From Anaerolineae bacterium (GTDB taxonomy: Bacteria > Chloroflexota > Anaerolineae > Aggregatilineales > UBA2796), in NCBI GenBank assembly GCA_019637615.1, contig JAHBVJ010000018.1, forward strand, positions 110,912 through 174,911: a stretch of DNA of 64,000 nucleotides, in the 5' to 3' direction. A program made the position numbers and the translations under genes. Positions within the stretch are counted from its first letter, which is position 1. The number at the start of each line of letters is the position of its first letter. Of this stretch, positions 8,305-16,099 are shown piece after piece. The notes below the pieces were generated by a model. It made no database searches, was not told the DNA's origin, and saw only the letters and a program-made list of their open reading frames with translations.

Positions 8305-9264
8305 TCACCCGTGCGGAGGCTGCTCCAAGATTGCCCGGGCGGCGTCCCAGACTGCCTGTTGCAGTTCGGGCGGCTCGATGACTTCCGCTTGTGTCCCTAA
8401 CCCGAATACCAGCATTTTTGCCAGTTCCATTGTCTCGAATTGCAGCCGCACCGTCAACCAACCGTCATTCTCATCGGTTTTGATGACTTCGTAGCGTCCC
8501 GGCGTCAGCCAAGCAACAAAGTTCAGGCGATCCGGATGAAGGCGGAGAGTAAAGGCAAAGCCATCCGCATTGGCGAGGAAGGCTTGCACATGGGCTTGCC
8601 AGTAGCCCGCCAGATCGAAGTTGGGATCACGCTCGAAATGCTCGTCCAGCAGCGTGATGGCATGGAAACGGGAGGCGCGATAGGTGCGCAGTTTGCCATG
8701 ATGCTTGGCGACGACATACCATGAACTCGACTTGGCTACCAGACTGTACGGTTCCAGCACGCGCTCTACGATTTCGCCGTCATGATGTTCGTACACCGCT
8801 CGAATCCGCCGATCTTCGTAGACGGCTTGTTGCAAGGCCGACCAGAAAGGACGTGGATCCGTGTCATGCCACCACCACAGTGGATCGATGTAAATGCGCT
8901 GGCGGATGTGGTCGATGGCGGGACGATGCGGGATCGGGAGGGCGGCTTCCAACTTGAGCCGTGCATGTTCTGCCGCCTCGCCTAGCCCAACTTCGCGCAA
9001 TAACTGATTATCGCTAGTGACGAACAGCGCACGGATTTCCGCTTCTTTCAACCCCGTCAGTGTGACGCGGTAATGCTCATCCAGCGCGATCCCGCCACCG
9101 TGCCCGCCTTCCGCGTAGATTGGGATGCCCGCTGACGACAGCGCATCGATATCGCGCAGAATCGTGCGCGGCGAGACTTCCACGGCGTCCGCTAAGGCGT
9201 GCGCGGTCATTTTCTTGTGGTTTTGCAACAGTAACACGATGGTCAAGAGTCGATCTGCCCGCAT
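8305..9264 (-). CDS. WYL-domain transcriptional regulator (YafY/DeoR-type HTH)
   Basis: DNA-binding regulator of about 319 residues, starting at the ATG at 9264 (MRADRLL) after a purine-rich GGGA. An N-terminal winged helix-turn-helix of the HTH_11 type (RLLTIVLLLQNHKKMTAHAL, then VSPRTILRDIDALSSAGIPI) covers about residues 1-60. A WYL domain (about 140-220, AVYEHHDGEIVERVLEPYSL and SSSWYVVAKHHGKLRTYRAS) and a C-terminal WCX-like segment follow. WYL domains sense nucleic acids or small ligands. It is divergent from the alpha/beta hydrolase at 9368 and probably controls it and itself through the inverted repeat between them. Confidence 0.9.
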   Translation of the reverse strand: MRADRLLTIVLLLQNHKKMTAHALADAVEVSPRTILRDIDALSSAGIPIYAEGGHGGGIALDEHYRVTLTGLKEAEIRALFVTSDNQLLREVGLGEAAEHARLKLEAALPIPHRPAIDHIRQRIYIDPLWWWHDTDPRPFWSALQQAVYEDRRIRAVYEHHDGEIVERVLEPYSLVAKSSSWYVVAKHHGKLRTYRASRFHAITLLDEHFERDPNFDLAGYWQAHVQAFLANADGFAFTLRLHPDRLNFVAWLTPGRYEVIKTDENDGWLTVRLQFETMELAKMLVFGLGTQAEVIEPPELQQAVWDAARAILEQPPHG

Positions 9265-9296
9265 GGTTTTTCCCGGTTGAGTCTGATTGATATTGC

Positions 9297-9313
9297 ATGA
9301 CATAAGGTGTCAT
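9297..9313. promoter_or_regulatory. Inverted repeat between WYL regulator and hydrolase
   Basis: ATGACA and TGTCAT are perfect 6-bp arms with a 5-bp spacer. The repeat lies in the 103-bp divergent gap, well placed as an operator for the WYL regulator. Function is inferred from position only. Confidence 0.45.
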
Positions 9314-9367
9314 CCAAGCCAGTGTACCATGAGCAAGTCAATGAGCGGTTCAACAGGAGTAACACGG

Positions 9368-10198
9368 ATGACGCAAACGATGACAGGCACCATCGAGAGC
9401 AACGGCGGCACGCTGTACTACGAGATTGCGGGCGAAGGGCCGACGCTTGTTTTGGGGCACGCGGGATTTGTGGACAGTCGGATGTGGGACGCGCAGTGGG
9501 AAGCGTTCGCGCAACACTACCGCGTGATTCGCTACGATATGCGCGGTTTCGGCAAGTCTGATCCAGCCACGCAGCCCGTGGATCGGCGCGATGACCTGCT
9601 CAACGTACTAGACGCGCTCAAGGTGGAGCGTGCTGTGCTGATCGGTTGCTCGATGAGCGGCACACTGGCGTTAGATTTCGCCTTGGGGCATCCTGATCGC
9701 GTTTCGGCGCTGGTGCTTGTATCCGCCACGCCGAGCGGTTTCGAGATGCAGGGCGAACCACCGCCCGCGATGATGGAGATGTTCGCAGCGTTTCAGCAGG
9801 GCGATCTGAAGCGTGCGTCAGAACTGCAAATTCAATTGTGGGTGGATGGCGGCTTCCGCAAACCGAGTGAGGTCGATCCAGAAGTGCGCCGTGCCGCCGC
9901 CGAGATGAACCTGATCGCGGTCAAGAACCGGACGTTTGCTATCGCGGATTCGCAGCCCATCAATCCGCTCGATCCGCCCGCTGTGGAACGGCTAACTATG
10001 GTAGCGGTGCCCACGCTGATCATCGTCGGTGCGCTGGATCATCCCGAAATCTTACGCGCCGCCGAAGTGATGAAACAGGCCATCGCGCATTCGCAGCGCA
10101 TCGATCTGCCGCAATCTGCGCATGTGCCCAATATGGAAAAGCCCGCCGCGTTCAATCAGGCTGTGCTGGCCTTTCTCGACGGGACGCAGTTGTCATAA
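9368..10198 (+). CDS. Alpha/beta-fold hydrolase
   Basis: Cytoplasmic hydrolase of 276 residues. The ATG at 9368 is preferred over upstream in-frame ATGs because AGGAG lies 8 bp before it. It shows the alpha/beta hydrolase core: oxyanion region LVLGHAGFVDSRMW, the strand YDMRGFGKS, nucleophile elbow GCSMSG (Ser within G-x-S-x-S/G), the acid region IIVGALDHPE, and the terminal His in SAHVPNMEKP. It resembles 3-oxoadipate enol-lactonase-like and other general hydrolases. The substrate cannot be told. It is likely controlled by the divergent WYL regulator. Confidence 0.85.
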   Translation: MTQTMTGTIESNGGTLYYEIAGEGPTLVLGHAGFVDSRMWDAQWEAFAQHYRVIRYDMRGFGKSDPATQPVDRRDDLLNVLDALKVERAVLIGCSMSGTLALDFALGHPDRVSALVLVSATPSGFEMQGEPPPAMMEMFAAFQQGDLKRASELQIQLWVDGGFRKPSEVDPEVRRAAAEMNLIAVKNRTFAIADSQPINPLDPPAVERLTMVAVPTLIIVGALDHPEILRAAEVMKQAIAHSQRIDLPQSAHVPNMEKPAAFNQAVLAFLDGTQLS

Positions 10199-10203
10199 TC
10201 ATC

Positions 10204-10243
10204 GGTTGACGGGGAGATCGACTAATCTCCTGGTCAACCTTTT
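10204..10243 (+). terminator. Intrinsic terminator after the alpha/beta hydrolase gene
   Basis: GGTTGAC..GGAGAT pairs with ATCTCC..GTCAACC across an 8-nt loop (10204-10239). The stem ends in CTTTTCTC. It separates the hydrolase from the convergent exporter operon. Confidence 0.75.
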
Positions 10244-10244
10244 C

Positions 10245-11063
10245 TCAAGATTCGCGATTGAACAATGGCAGCGCGATCCCGACCAGAATCACCGCGAACA
10301 CCGCCAAAAATCCCACATCGAACCAGAACGAGAATGTACCCGCGCCAACGGTAATATGGCGGAGTGCATCTACGCCGTAGCTCAAAGGGTTGATGGCGAT
10401 CAACGGTTTGAGCCACGCGGGGACATTACTGGTCGGGTAGATCGCGCCGCTGAGGAAATACATCGGCATCACCACGAAGTTCGAGATGGTGCCGAAACCC
10501 TCGAAGGATGACATATTGCTGGCGATGACCACCCCTAGCGCCGTCAGCGCGAAGGCGACGAGGAACATCATCGCGATCAGTTCGAGGATAGTCAGCGGAC
10601 TCAGCCACAGCCCGATCAGCGGTGCGAACATCAGCGTGATGATGCCCTGCAAGGTGGCCTGTGACGCCCCACCGACCGACTTGCCGAGAATAATCGACAG
10701 CCGCGAGACGGGCGCAGCCAGCACTTCTTTCAGGAAGCCGAATTCGCGATCCCAGATAATGCTGGTGGCGGATTGCAGTGCCGAGAAGATCAACGTTAGG
10801 CCGATCACACCGGGGAAAATGTACTGCTGATAATTCGCCGCGCCGTTGAGCGTGCTAGTATCGACGGATGCACGCAGACTGCTACCGAGGATCAGCAGCC
10901 ACAGGATCGGGCGCGCGATCCCGCCCCATAAACGGCTCCGCTCGCGCCAGAATTTCTTCATGTCGCGCAGCCAGATGCCGTAGATCACTTCGAGATCGAT
11001 GGCCTTATACCCGACTGACCGCACCTGCGCGGGAATTGTCGTTGGAAGTACTTGCTCTGCCAT
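10245..11063 (-). CDS. ABC-2 type transporter permease (DrrB-like)
   Basis: Membrane subunit of a drug/lipid exporter, 272 residues with about six transmembrane helices. An N-terminal cytoplasmic segment (residues 1-40) precedes the first helix. The motif GVIGLTLIFSALQSATSIIWDREFGFLKEVLAAPVSR is the typical ABC2_membrane EAA-like region of DrrB proteins. FVVMPMYFLSGAIYPTSNVPAWLK in the last third is also characteristic. It is the last gene of marR-ATPase-permease, 51 bp after the ATPase gene, and would form a homodimer with that ATPase. Confidence 0.9.
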   Translation of the reverse strand: MAEQVLPTTIPAQVRSVGYKAIDLEVIYGIWLRDMKKFWRERSRLWGGIARPILWLLILGSSLRASVDTSTLNGAANYQQYIFPGVIGLTLIFSALQSATSIIWDREFGFLKEVLAAPVSRLSIILGKSVGGASQATLQGIITLMFAPLIGLWLSPLTILELIAMMFLVAFALTALGVVIASNMSSFEGFGTISNFVVMPMYFLSGAIYPTSNVPAWLKPLIAINPLSYGVDALRHITVGAGTFSFWFDVGFLAVFAVILVGIALPLFNRES

Positions 11064-11114
11064 GTTGCCCTCTCTTGCCCCTATTTATTGCCTAGTTGCC
11101 GCACTTTTTTAATC

Positions 11115-12149
11115 CTACAGCCGTCCCAACCGACGCGCGGTAAGCTTACGTTCGTCTTTGCCACCTTCTTCATCGCGGATTGTGCGTCCGGTCAGCTTGA
11201 GGAAGACATCTTCCAGCGTGGGACGCCGCACTGATAACGTCTCCACGATGATCGGCTCGGCGGCTTGCGAGAGTCCTACGAGCAACTGCGGGACGAAACG
11301 ATCTGATCCCGCCACCTGAAACAGCACCTTGCCATCTTCAAAAGCGGCATCGATCTGATGCCGTTCTGCTAACGTCGCGATCAATTTTTCCGGCGTTTTG
11401 GTCGTTAATTCCACACGATCTTCGCCTACTAGTTTTTTCAATTCGGTAGGTGTATCCAGCGCCACGATCACGCCCTTATCGATCACGGCGATGCGGTCGC
11501 AGTTTTCGGCTTCGTCCATGTAATGGGTGGTCATGAAGATGGCGGTGTGGTGGCGTTCGCGCAGTTGGCGGACGTACTGCCAGATGTAGTTGCGCGTTTG
11601 CGGATCAAGCCCGACGGTGGGTTCATCGAGGATCAGCAGGCGCGGGTTGTGCAGCAGCCCACGCGCGATCTCCAGCCGCCGCCGCATCCCGCCGGAATAG
11701 GCTTTAACGATGCGGTCTTTGACATCAGTCAAGTCCATCAGCTTGAGCACATTCTCGATACGCTGTTCGCGTTCTTGCTGAGGAATGTGATACATCATGC
11801 AGTGGAAACGCAGATTTTCCAGCGCGGTCAGGCCGCTGTCCAGCGAGTTATCTTGAAACACAATGCCAATCGCTGACCGCACCTGATCCGGATGTTCCGT
11901 CACGTCTACGCCCGCGATGCGGATATGTCCGGCGCTTGGTCGCAGCAGCGTACACATGATCTTGATGGTGGTGGATTTGCCCGCGCCGTTTGGCCCTAAA
12001 AAGCCGAAAATCTCGCCTTCGTTCACCTGAAAACTGATGTCATTGACAGCGGTGAAACTACCGAATTTGCGGGTGAGGTGCTCTACCGACACCAGCGTCG
12101 GCAGGTGGTTGGTATGTGGTTCAACCTTGACATCTTCAATCGTTAGCAT
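11115..12149 (-). CDS. Daunorubicin-resistance-type ABC transporter ATPase (DrrA-like)
   Basis: Exporter ATPase of 344 residues. Walker A is GPNGAGKST, the signature YSGGMRRRLEIARGL, Walker B LLILDEPTVGLDP, and the H-loop MTTHYMDEAENC. The C-terminal 100 residues carry the regulatory domain usual in DrrA proteins, with the LSVRRPTLEDVFLKLTGRTIRD motif. It overlaps the end of the marR gene by 14 bp, so translation is coupled. The likely role is export of a hydrophobic drug or lipid. The substrate is unknown. Confidence 0.93.
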   Translation of the reverse strand: MLTIEDVKVEPHTNHLPTLVSVEHLTRKFGSFTAVNDISFQVNEGEIFGFLGPNGAGKSTTIKIMCTLLRPSAGHIRIAGVDVTEHPDQVRSAIGIVFQDNSLDSGLTALENLRFHCMMYHIPQQEREQRIENVLKLMDLTDVKDRIVKAYSGGMRRRLEIARGLLHNPRLLILDEPTVGLDPQTRNYIWQYVRQLRERHHTAIFMTTHYMDEAENCDRIAVIDKGVIVALDTPTELKKLVGEDRVELTTKTPEKLIATLAERHQIDAAFEDGKVLFQVAGSDRFVPQLLVGLSQAAEPIIVETLSVRRPTLEDVFLKLTGRTIRDEEGGKDERKLTARRLGRL

Positions 12150-12588
12150 CGACGTTTGCCTCCAATAAGATGCGGCGCAGCGCGGGCAAGGCTGCTTGCA
12201 CTGCCGCCATCTCCCTTTCTTTCAGGTTCTTCATCAAGGGCAGTAGACGCTCTTGCATTCGTTGATCGGTCTGCTCGAAGCGCTGGCGACCGGCTGGCGT
12301 CAGATGCAGCAGCGACTGCCGCCGATCGGACGGATCAGGGATACGCTCGACAAGACCACGCTCGACCAAGGTCTGTACCAGTTCGCCCGCCGATTGCAGA
12401 CTCACCCGCCGGAGCCGTGCGACTGCGCTCACCGTCAGCGGTTGCTGAGAGAGATACGTCATCACGCGGAACTGCGGCATGGTTGTTTCGTCGCCCGCTT
12501 CGGGGCGTAATTCTGCCAGCATCAGGCGATTCAACATTGGTAAGATGTGGAGGAGTTCACGCGCAGCTTCTTCGGGTGTCCATGTCAT
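12136..12588 (-). CDS. MarR-family transcriptional regulator
   Basis: 150 residues, the family's normal size. The winged helix-turn-helix reads FRVMTYLSQQPLTVSAVARLRRVSLQSAGELVQTLVERGLVERIPDPSDRR, including the wing motif DPSDRR typical of MarR proteins, and is flanked by dimerisation helices. It is first in the exporter operon, so it most likely represses its own promoter and the exporter until a ligand binds. Confidence 0.92.
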   Translation of the reverse strand: MTWTPEEAARELLHILPMLNRLMLAELRPEAGDETTMPQFRVMTYLSQQPLTVSAVARLRRVSLQSAGELVQTLVERGLVERIPDPSDRRQSLLHLTPAGRQRFEQTDQRMQERLLPLMKNLKEREMAAVQAALPALRRILLEANVDAND

Positions 12589-12600
12589 GATGAAAGCCTT

Positions 12601-12662
12601 TTGCCTAGTAAATACTCAGGCAACCTGATAATAAGGTTACATGTGTATTTATCGGATGTCAA
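12601..12662 (-). promoter_or_regulatory. Promoter and candidate MarR operators of the exporter operon
   Basis: On the minus strand, TTGACA (12657-12662), a 17-bp spacer and TAACCT (12634-12639) form a promoter. Two inverted repeats overlap or follow the -10: AACCT-N7-AGGTT (12622-12638) and TTGCCT-N11-AGGCAA (12601-12623). Both have the size and position expected for MarR binding. Confidence 0.55.
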
Positions 12663-12748
12663 GTGGTCGGGAATGTTCTTATCGAGACATTATATATTGC
12701 TAGACAACGCGTTATTGACAACGTAGCGCTAGAATAACAAAAGAATCC

Positions 12749-12988
12749 GTGAAATGGGGAAGATATGCCCAAATTACCTATATTTCAGCTCAACAATGTA
12801 TAAGAGCTTTACAACGAGCCGGATTTACTGTCATGCGACAAAAAGGCAGTCATATCATCATGGATAACGGTCAGGGGCGAGTGGTCGTTGTTCCTAATCA
12901 TCGCGAAATCGCAAGAGGAACTTTGCGCAGCATCATCGCCTTGTCCGGCCTTACAGAGGAGGAATTTCTGGAATTGCTTAAGGGATAA
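12749..12988 (+). CDS. hicA: HicA-type mRNA interferase toxin, apparently frameshifted at its 5' end
   Basis: Small double-stranded-RNA-binding-fold RNase of the HicA (YcfA-like) family. The body ISAQQCIRALQRAGF, then VMRQKGSHIIM with its catalytic-type His and VVVPNHREIARGTLRSII, matches HicA end to end. The open frame begins at a GTG (12749) and gives an unusual MKWGRYAQIT start. The standard HicA beginning (MPKLP) is encoded from an ATG at 12765 with a good GGGGA ribosome-binding site. It is in another frame and stops after 12 codons. One missing base near 12780 would explain this. The gene may be inactive, or the sequence may hold an error there. Confidence 0.8.
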   Translation: MKWGRYAQITYISAQQCIRALQRAGFTVMRQKGSHIIMDNGQGRVVVVPNHREIARGTLRSIIALSGLTEEEFLELLKG

Positions 12989-12990
12989 AG

Positions 12991-13194
12991 TCAGACAGAT
13001 TCGACATGGATAGGATAATCTGCGGGAATTTCGCGACCTTGCTCTTGAGCATATTCGATCCAGAGATCGATGGCCTCTTTGATATTCGCCAGTGCTGCTT
13101 CGTATGTCGCACCTTGGCTGACACATCCCGGCAGGCTAGGGCACTCAGCTACAAAGTAACCATCCTCATCGGGGTAAATGATAACCTGTCGCAT
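12991..13194 (-). CDS. hicB: HicB-family antitoxin
   Basis: 67 residues with the HicB partial RNase-H fold: QVIIYPDEDGYFVAECPSL, PGCVSQGATYEAALANIKEAIDLWI. It is the short form without the C-terminal ribbon-helix-helix or HTH domain, so it should bind toxin but may not bind DNA. A strong AGGAGGG lies just before the ATG. It is convergent with hicA and the two stop codons are 2 bp apart. Most hicAB pairs are co-directional operons, so this arrangement is uncommon. Confidence 0.88.
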   Translation of the reverse strand: MRQVIIYPDEDGYFVAECPSLPGCVSQGATYEAALANIKEAIDLWIEYAQEQGREIPADYPIHVESV

Positions 13195-13353
13195 ATCCCT
13201 CCTATTGGTACTAAAAAGATTTGTTTCACATCATACTATAGAAATTTCTAGAATTCTATCTCACGCGGTAACAGACAATCTGAATCTCAGTGCCCTCACC
13301 CGAATCGCGCTACAATTGGAGCAATGACACGCTGATGGAAAGGTTGCACTGCC

Positions 13354-14928
13354 ATGACCTCTCGCGGGAAAAAGGCGAATCTCGGTAACTTGTATGACGA
13401 CGATCTGTTCAGCATGGGCGCGGGCGGCACGCCTCGCAAGCGCGAACCCCTTGCGGCACGGATGCGTCCGCGTCATTTCACGGAATTTGTCGGGCAAGAT
13501 CATATCGTCGGCCCCGGCAAGCTGCTGCGTCGGGCGATAGAAGCCGATCAACTCACCTCGATCATCCTGTGGGGGCCGCCGGGGTCAGGCAAGACGACGC
13601 TGGCGAACATCGTGGCGAAGGAAACCAACGCGGAGTTCATGATCCTAAACGCGGTATTGGATGGCGTTAAGGAACTGCGCGACGTGATCGACCTCGCCTC
13701 ACAGAAACCGCGTAACGCCAAAACCGTGCTGTTCGTGGACGAAATTCACCGTTGGAACAAGACGCAGCAAGATGCACTGCTGCCACACGTTGAATCCGGC
13801 TTGATCACGTTGATCGGTGCGACGACGGAAAATCCCTTCTTTTCGCTGGTCGGCCCGCTGATCAGTCGTGCTCGCGTGTTCCGGCTCGAACCGCTGAAGG
13901 ATGAGCACATCCGCACACTGCTGCAATTCGCGCTGACCGACAAGGAACGCGGTTATGGTGACGGCTTCAACGGCGCACCCGTCAAGATCACCGATGACGC
14001 GCTTAAGCATCTGGTCGAAGTTTCCGGCGGCGATGCGCGGAGTGCGCTCAATGCGCTCGAAATGGCGGTGATGACCACGCCCAAAGGCGACGATGGCGCG
14101 ATCACGATTTCGCTGGATGTGGCTTCGGAGAGCATTCAGCGCCGCGCGATTCGTTATGATCGCGATCAGGACGAGCATTACAACACGGTCAGCGCCTTCA
14201 TCAAAAGTCTGCGCGGCAGCGATCCCGACGCGGCGCTGTACTGGCTCGCCAAGATGCTCAACGCGGGCGAAGACCCACGCGTAATTTTCCGCCGCATGAT
14301 TATCCTTTCGTGCGAAGATGTCGGCTTGGCTGATCCGCAGGGGATCGTGGTGGTCAACGCCGCCGCCGAAGCCTTCGAGCGAGTCGGACTGCCAGAGGGG
14401 AATTATTTGCTGGCGCAAGCGTGCTTGTATCTCGCCACCGCGCCTAAGAGCAACACGACCAGCGCTCTGTTCAGCGCGTTATCTTACATCGAGAAGAATG
14501 GCGCGGAGCCAGTTCCCGCAAATCTACGCGACAGCACGGCCAACGCTCTGTTCGCGCAGCACGAAGGCGCAGAAAGCCCCAGCAGCACCTACAAATATCC
14601 GCACGACTATCCAGGCGCGTATGTGCCGCAGCAGTATTTGCCGGAAGGATTCAAGCGTCAGAATTGGTATACGCCGAAGACGGTGGGCTATGAGGAGTCG
14701 ATTGCCGAGCGTTTCGCGGGCTACGAATTCCCCGATGCTCCCGCGCCAAGCAAACCAGCCGCTAAACCTGCTGCGGTGAAATCCGCGCCGCCAGCCCATG
14801 TACCACCCGCCACACCTATGCCGCCAGTAGTCGATGAGAATGTGGATGACGTTCGCTACGAGCCAATCGAGGATGAGCGTCCTGCCACACCAAAGGGCAC
14901 TGCCAAAAAGCCGCCTACGAAGAAATAA
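13354..14928 (+). CDS. rarA: Replication-associated recombination protein A (AAA+ ATPase)
   Basis: RarA/MgsA acts at stalled replication forks and interacts with the clamp-loader and SSB machinery. The AAA+ core (about residues 35-280) has Walker A GPPGSGKT, Walker B VLFVDEIHRW, sensor 1 IGATTENPFF and the arginine-finger region SRARVFRLEPL. The C-terminal RarA domain has SLRGSDPDAALYWLAKML, EDPRVIFRRMI and the final YKYPHDYPGAYVPQQYLPEG block. Beyond the normal end (about residue 450) there is an extra 75-residue Ala/Pro/Lys-rich tail, probably disordered. The gene is monocistronic with a terminator just downstream. Confidence 0.95.
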   Translation: MTSRGKKANLGNLYDDDLFSMGAGGTPRKREPLAARMRPRHFTEFVGQDHIVGPGKLLRRAIEADQLTSIILWGPPGSGKTTLANIVAKETNAEFMILNAVLDGVKELRDVIDLASQKPRNAKTVLFVDEIHRWNKTQQDALLPHVESGLITLIGATTENPFFSLVGPLISRARVFRLEPLKDEHIRTLLQFALTDKERGYGDGFNGAPVKITDDALKHLVEVSGGDARSALNALEMAVMTTPKGDDGAITISLDVASESIQRRAIRYDRDQDEHYNTVSAFIKSLRGSDPDAALYWLAKMLNAGEDPRVIFRRMIILSCEDVGLADPQGIVVVNAAAEAFERVGLPEGNYLLAQACLYLATAPKSNTTSALFSALSYIEKNGAEPVPANLRDSTANALFAQHEGAESPSSTYKYPHDYPGAYVPQQYLPEGFKRQNWYTPKTVGYEESIAERFAGYEFPDAPAPSKPAAKPAAVKSAPPAHVPPATPMPPVVDENVDDVRYEPIEDERPATPKGTAKKPPTKK

Positions 14929-14942
14929 TAGCGATTTAGCTT

Positions 14943-14974
14943 AAGCCCGATGCATGTGCGTCGGGCTTGTTCTT
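14943..14974 (+). terminator. Intrinsic terminator of rarA
   Basis: AAGCCCGA (14943-14950) and TCGGGCTT (14961-14968) form a perfect 8-bp stem around a 10-nt loop. GTTCTT follows. The stem could also serve the convergent azl operon. Confidence 0.7.
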
Positions 14975-14978
14975 CAAA

Positions 14979-15305
14979 TCATGCCCCGAATACTGCCCGC
15001 AGCAGCCAGAACGCCGCCATGCTCACTACGATGGTCAGCAGTAGATTTTTGGTTTTCCACGCGATCACCGCTGTGATCGCCGCGCCGAGCAGGTAGGGGC
15101 TAGTCACTTCCACACGCAGTTTGCCACCGGGGAACAGCACATCAGGGATCACGATGGCAATCAATACGGTAGGCGGCACGTACTTCAGCGCACGGACAAC
15201 GGCTGGAGGGAAGGTCACACGACCTGCAAGTGCCATCACCGGATAGCGCACACCGAACGTCACTGCCATCATACCTAGCACGATCAAGAGTTCTTCGGGT
15301 TTCAT
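14979..15305 (-). CDS. azlD: AzlD family branched-chain amino acid exporter small subunit
   Basis: 108 residues with about four hydrophobic helices and the family motif VTFGVRYPVMALAGRVTFPPAVVRALKYVPPTVLIAIVIPDVLF. AzlD pairs with AzlC to export branched-chain amino acids or analogues. Its start overlaps the azlC stop by 4 bp (translational coupling). It is the third gene of the araC-azlC-azlD operon. Confidence 0.93.
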   Translation of the reverse strand: MKPEELLIVLGMMAVTFGVRYPVMALAGRVTFPPAVVRALKYVPPTVLIAIVIPDVLFPGGKLRVEVTSPYLLGAAITAVIAWKTKNLLLTIVVSMAAFWLLRAVFGA

Positions 15306-16069
15306 AGCTGCCCTTCCTTCTGTTTCGTCTCCGTGAAGTAGCCCGCCGCGATGCCCACGCCCGCCGCGATCAGCAGATACAAATTAGTCGGCAAGCCCGT
15401 AGAGAGCAAGATGTAGTATGCCACTGCCGCCGTGACTCCCGCCGCAATGACCGCAATCAGCAGTGGGCGGCTCTTGATGGTCGGCACCACGATCCCCACG
15501 AAGGTCACTACCATCGCGTACTGCAAGCCCCATTGCTCCGGATTTTTGATCTGCGAGCCAGCGACTAGCCCAACAATCGTCCAGAAATTCCAGTTCAGAT
15601 ACATCGCGATGGAGGAACCGAGCTGATACCAGTGTTTGTAGGGCGAGGTGCTGCGCTCATAGTGCGTAGCAGTGATCACGAATGTCTCGTCGGTCAGCCA
15701 GAATCCAAGCGGGATCAGCCAACGCTGTGGCAAGTGTTTGAGATGTGGGCCGAGCGTGGCGCTGTACAACGCGTGCCGAACATTCACGATAAAGGTGGTG
15801 AACACGATCAGCACGAAGCCCGCGCCCGCGCCGACCAGATTGGCAGCGATAAACTGTGACGAACCCGCGAACACCACCGCCGAAAACGCGATGGTCGCTC
15901 CGGCGCTCAACTTGTTGGTGACCGCCAATGCCCCAAAGATCATGCCGAATGGTAAGGCACCGATCAGAAGCGGGATCGTATCACGCAACCCCTGCATGAA
16001 TTCCGTGCGGGGCGAAGACTCAATCGCTGTAGACTGGTTTGTGGAAGTTAATGTTGCCATTCCTGCCAA
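15302..16069 (-). CDS. azlC: AzlC family branched-chain amino acid exporter large subunit
   Basis: 255 residues with about seven transmembrane helices. Conserved AzlC segments are seen: LRDTIPLLIGALPFGMIFGALA, FAGSSQFIAANLVGAGA, VNVRHALYSATLGPHLK and WLTDETFVI. Start choice is open: a TTG at 16069 has a purine-rich GAAGAAAG before it, while an ATG at 16060 lies 9 bp in. It forms a membrane complex with AzlD and is preceded 30 bp upstream by the AraC-type regulator. Confidence 0.93.
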   Translation of the reverse strand: MAGMATLTSTNQSTAIESSPRTEFMQGLRDTIPLLIGALPFGMIFGALAVTNKLSAGATIAFSAVVFAGSSQFIAANLVGAGAGFVLIVFTTFIVNVRHALYSATLGPHLKHLPQRWLIPLGFWLTDETFVITATHYERSTSPYKHWYQLGSSIAMYLNWNFWTIVGLVAGSQIKNPEQWGLQYAMVVTFVGIVVPTIKSRPLLIAVIAAGVTAAVAYYILLSTGLPTNLYLLIAAGVGIAAGYFTETKQKEGQL

Positions 16070-16099
16070 TGCTTTCTTCAGAAACTGAGACTTGGCAGT

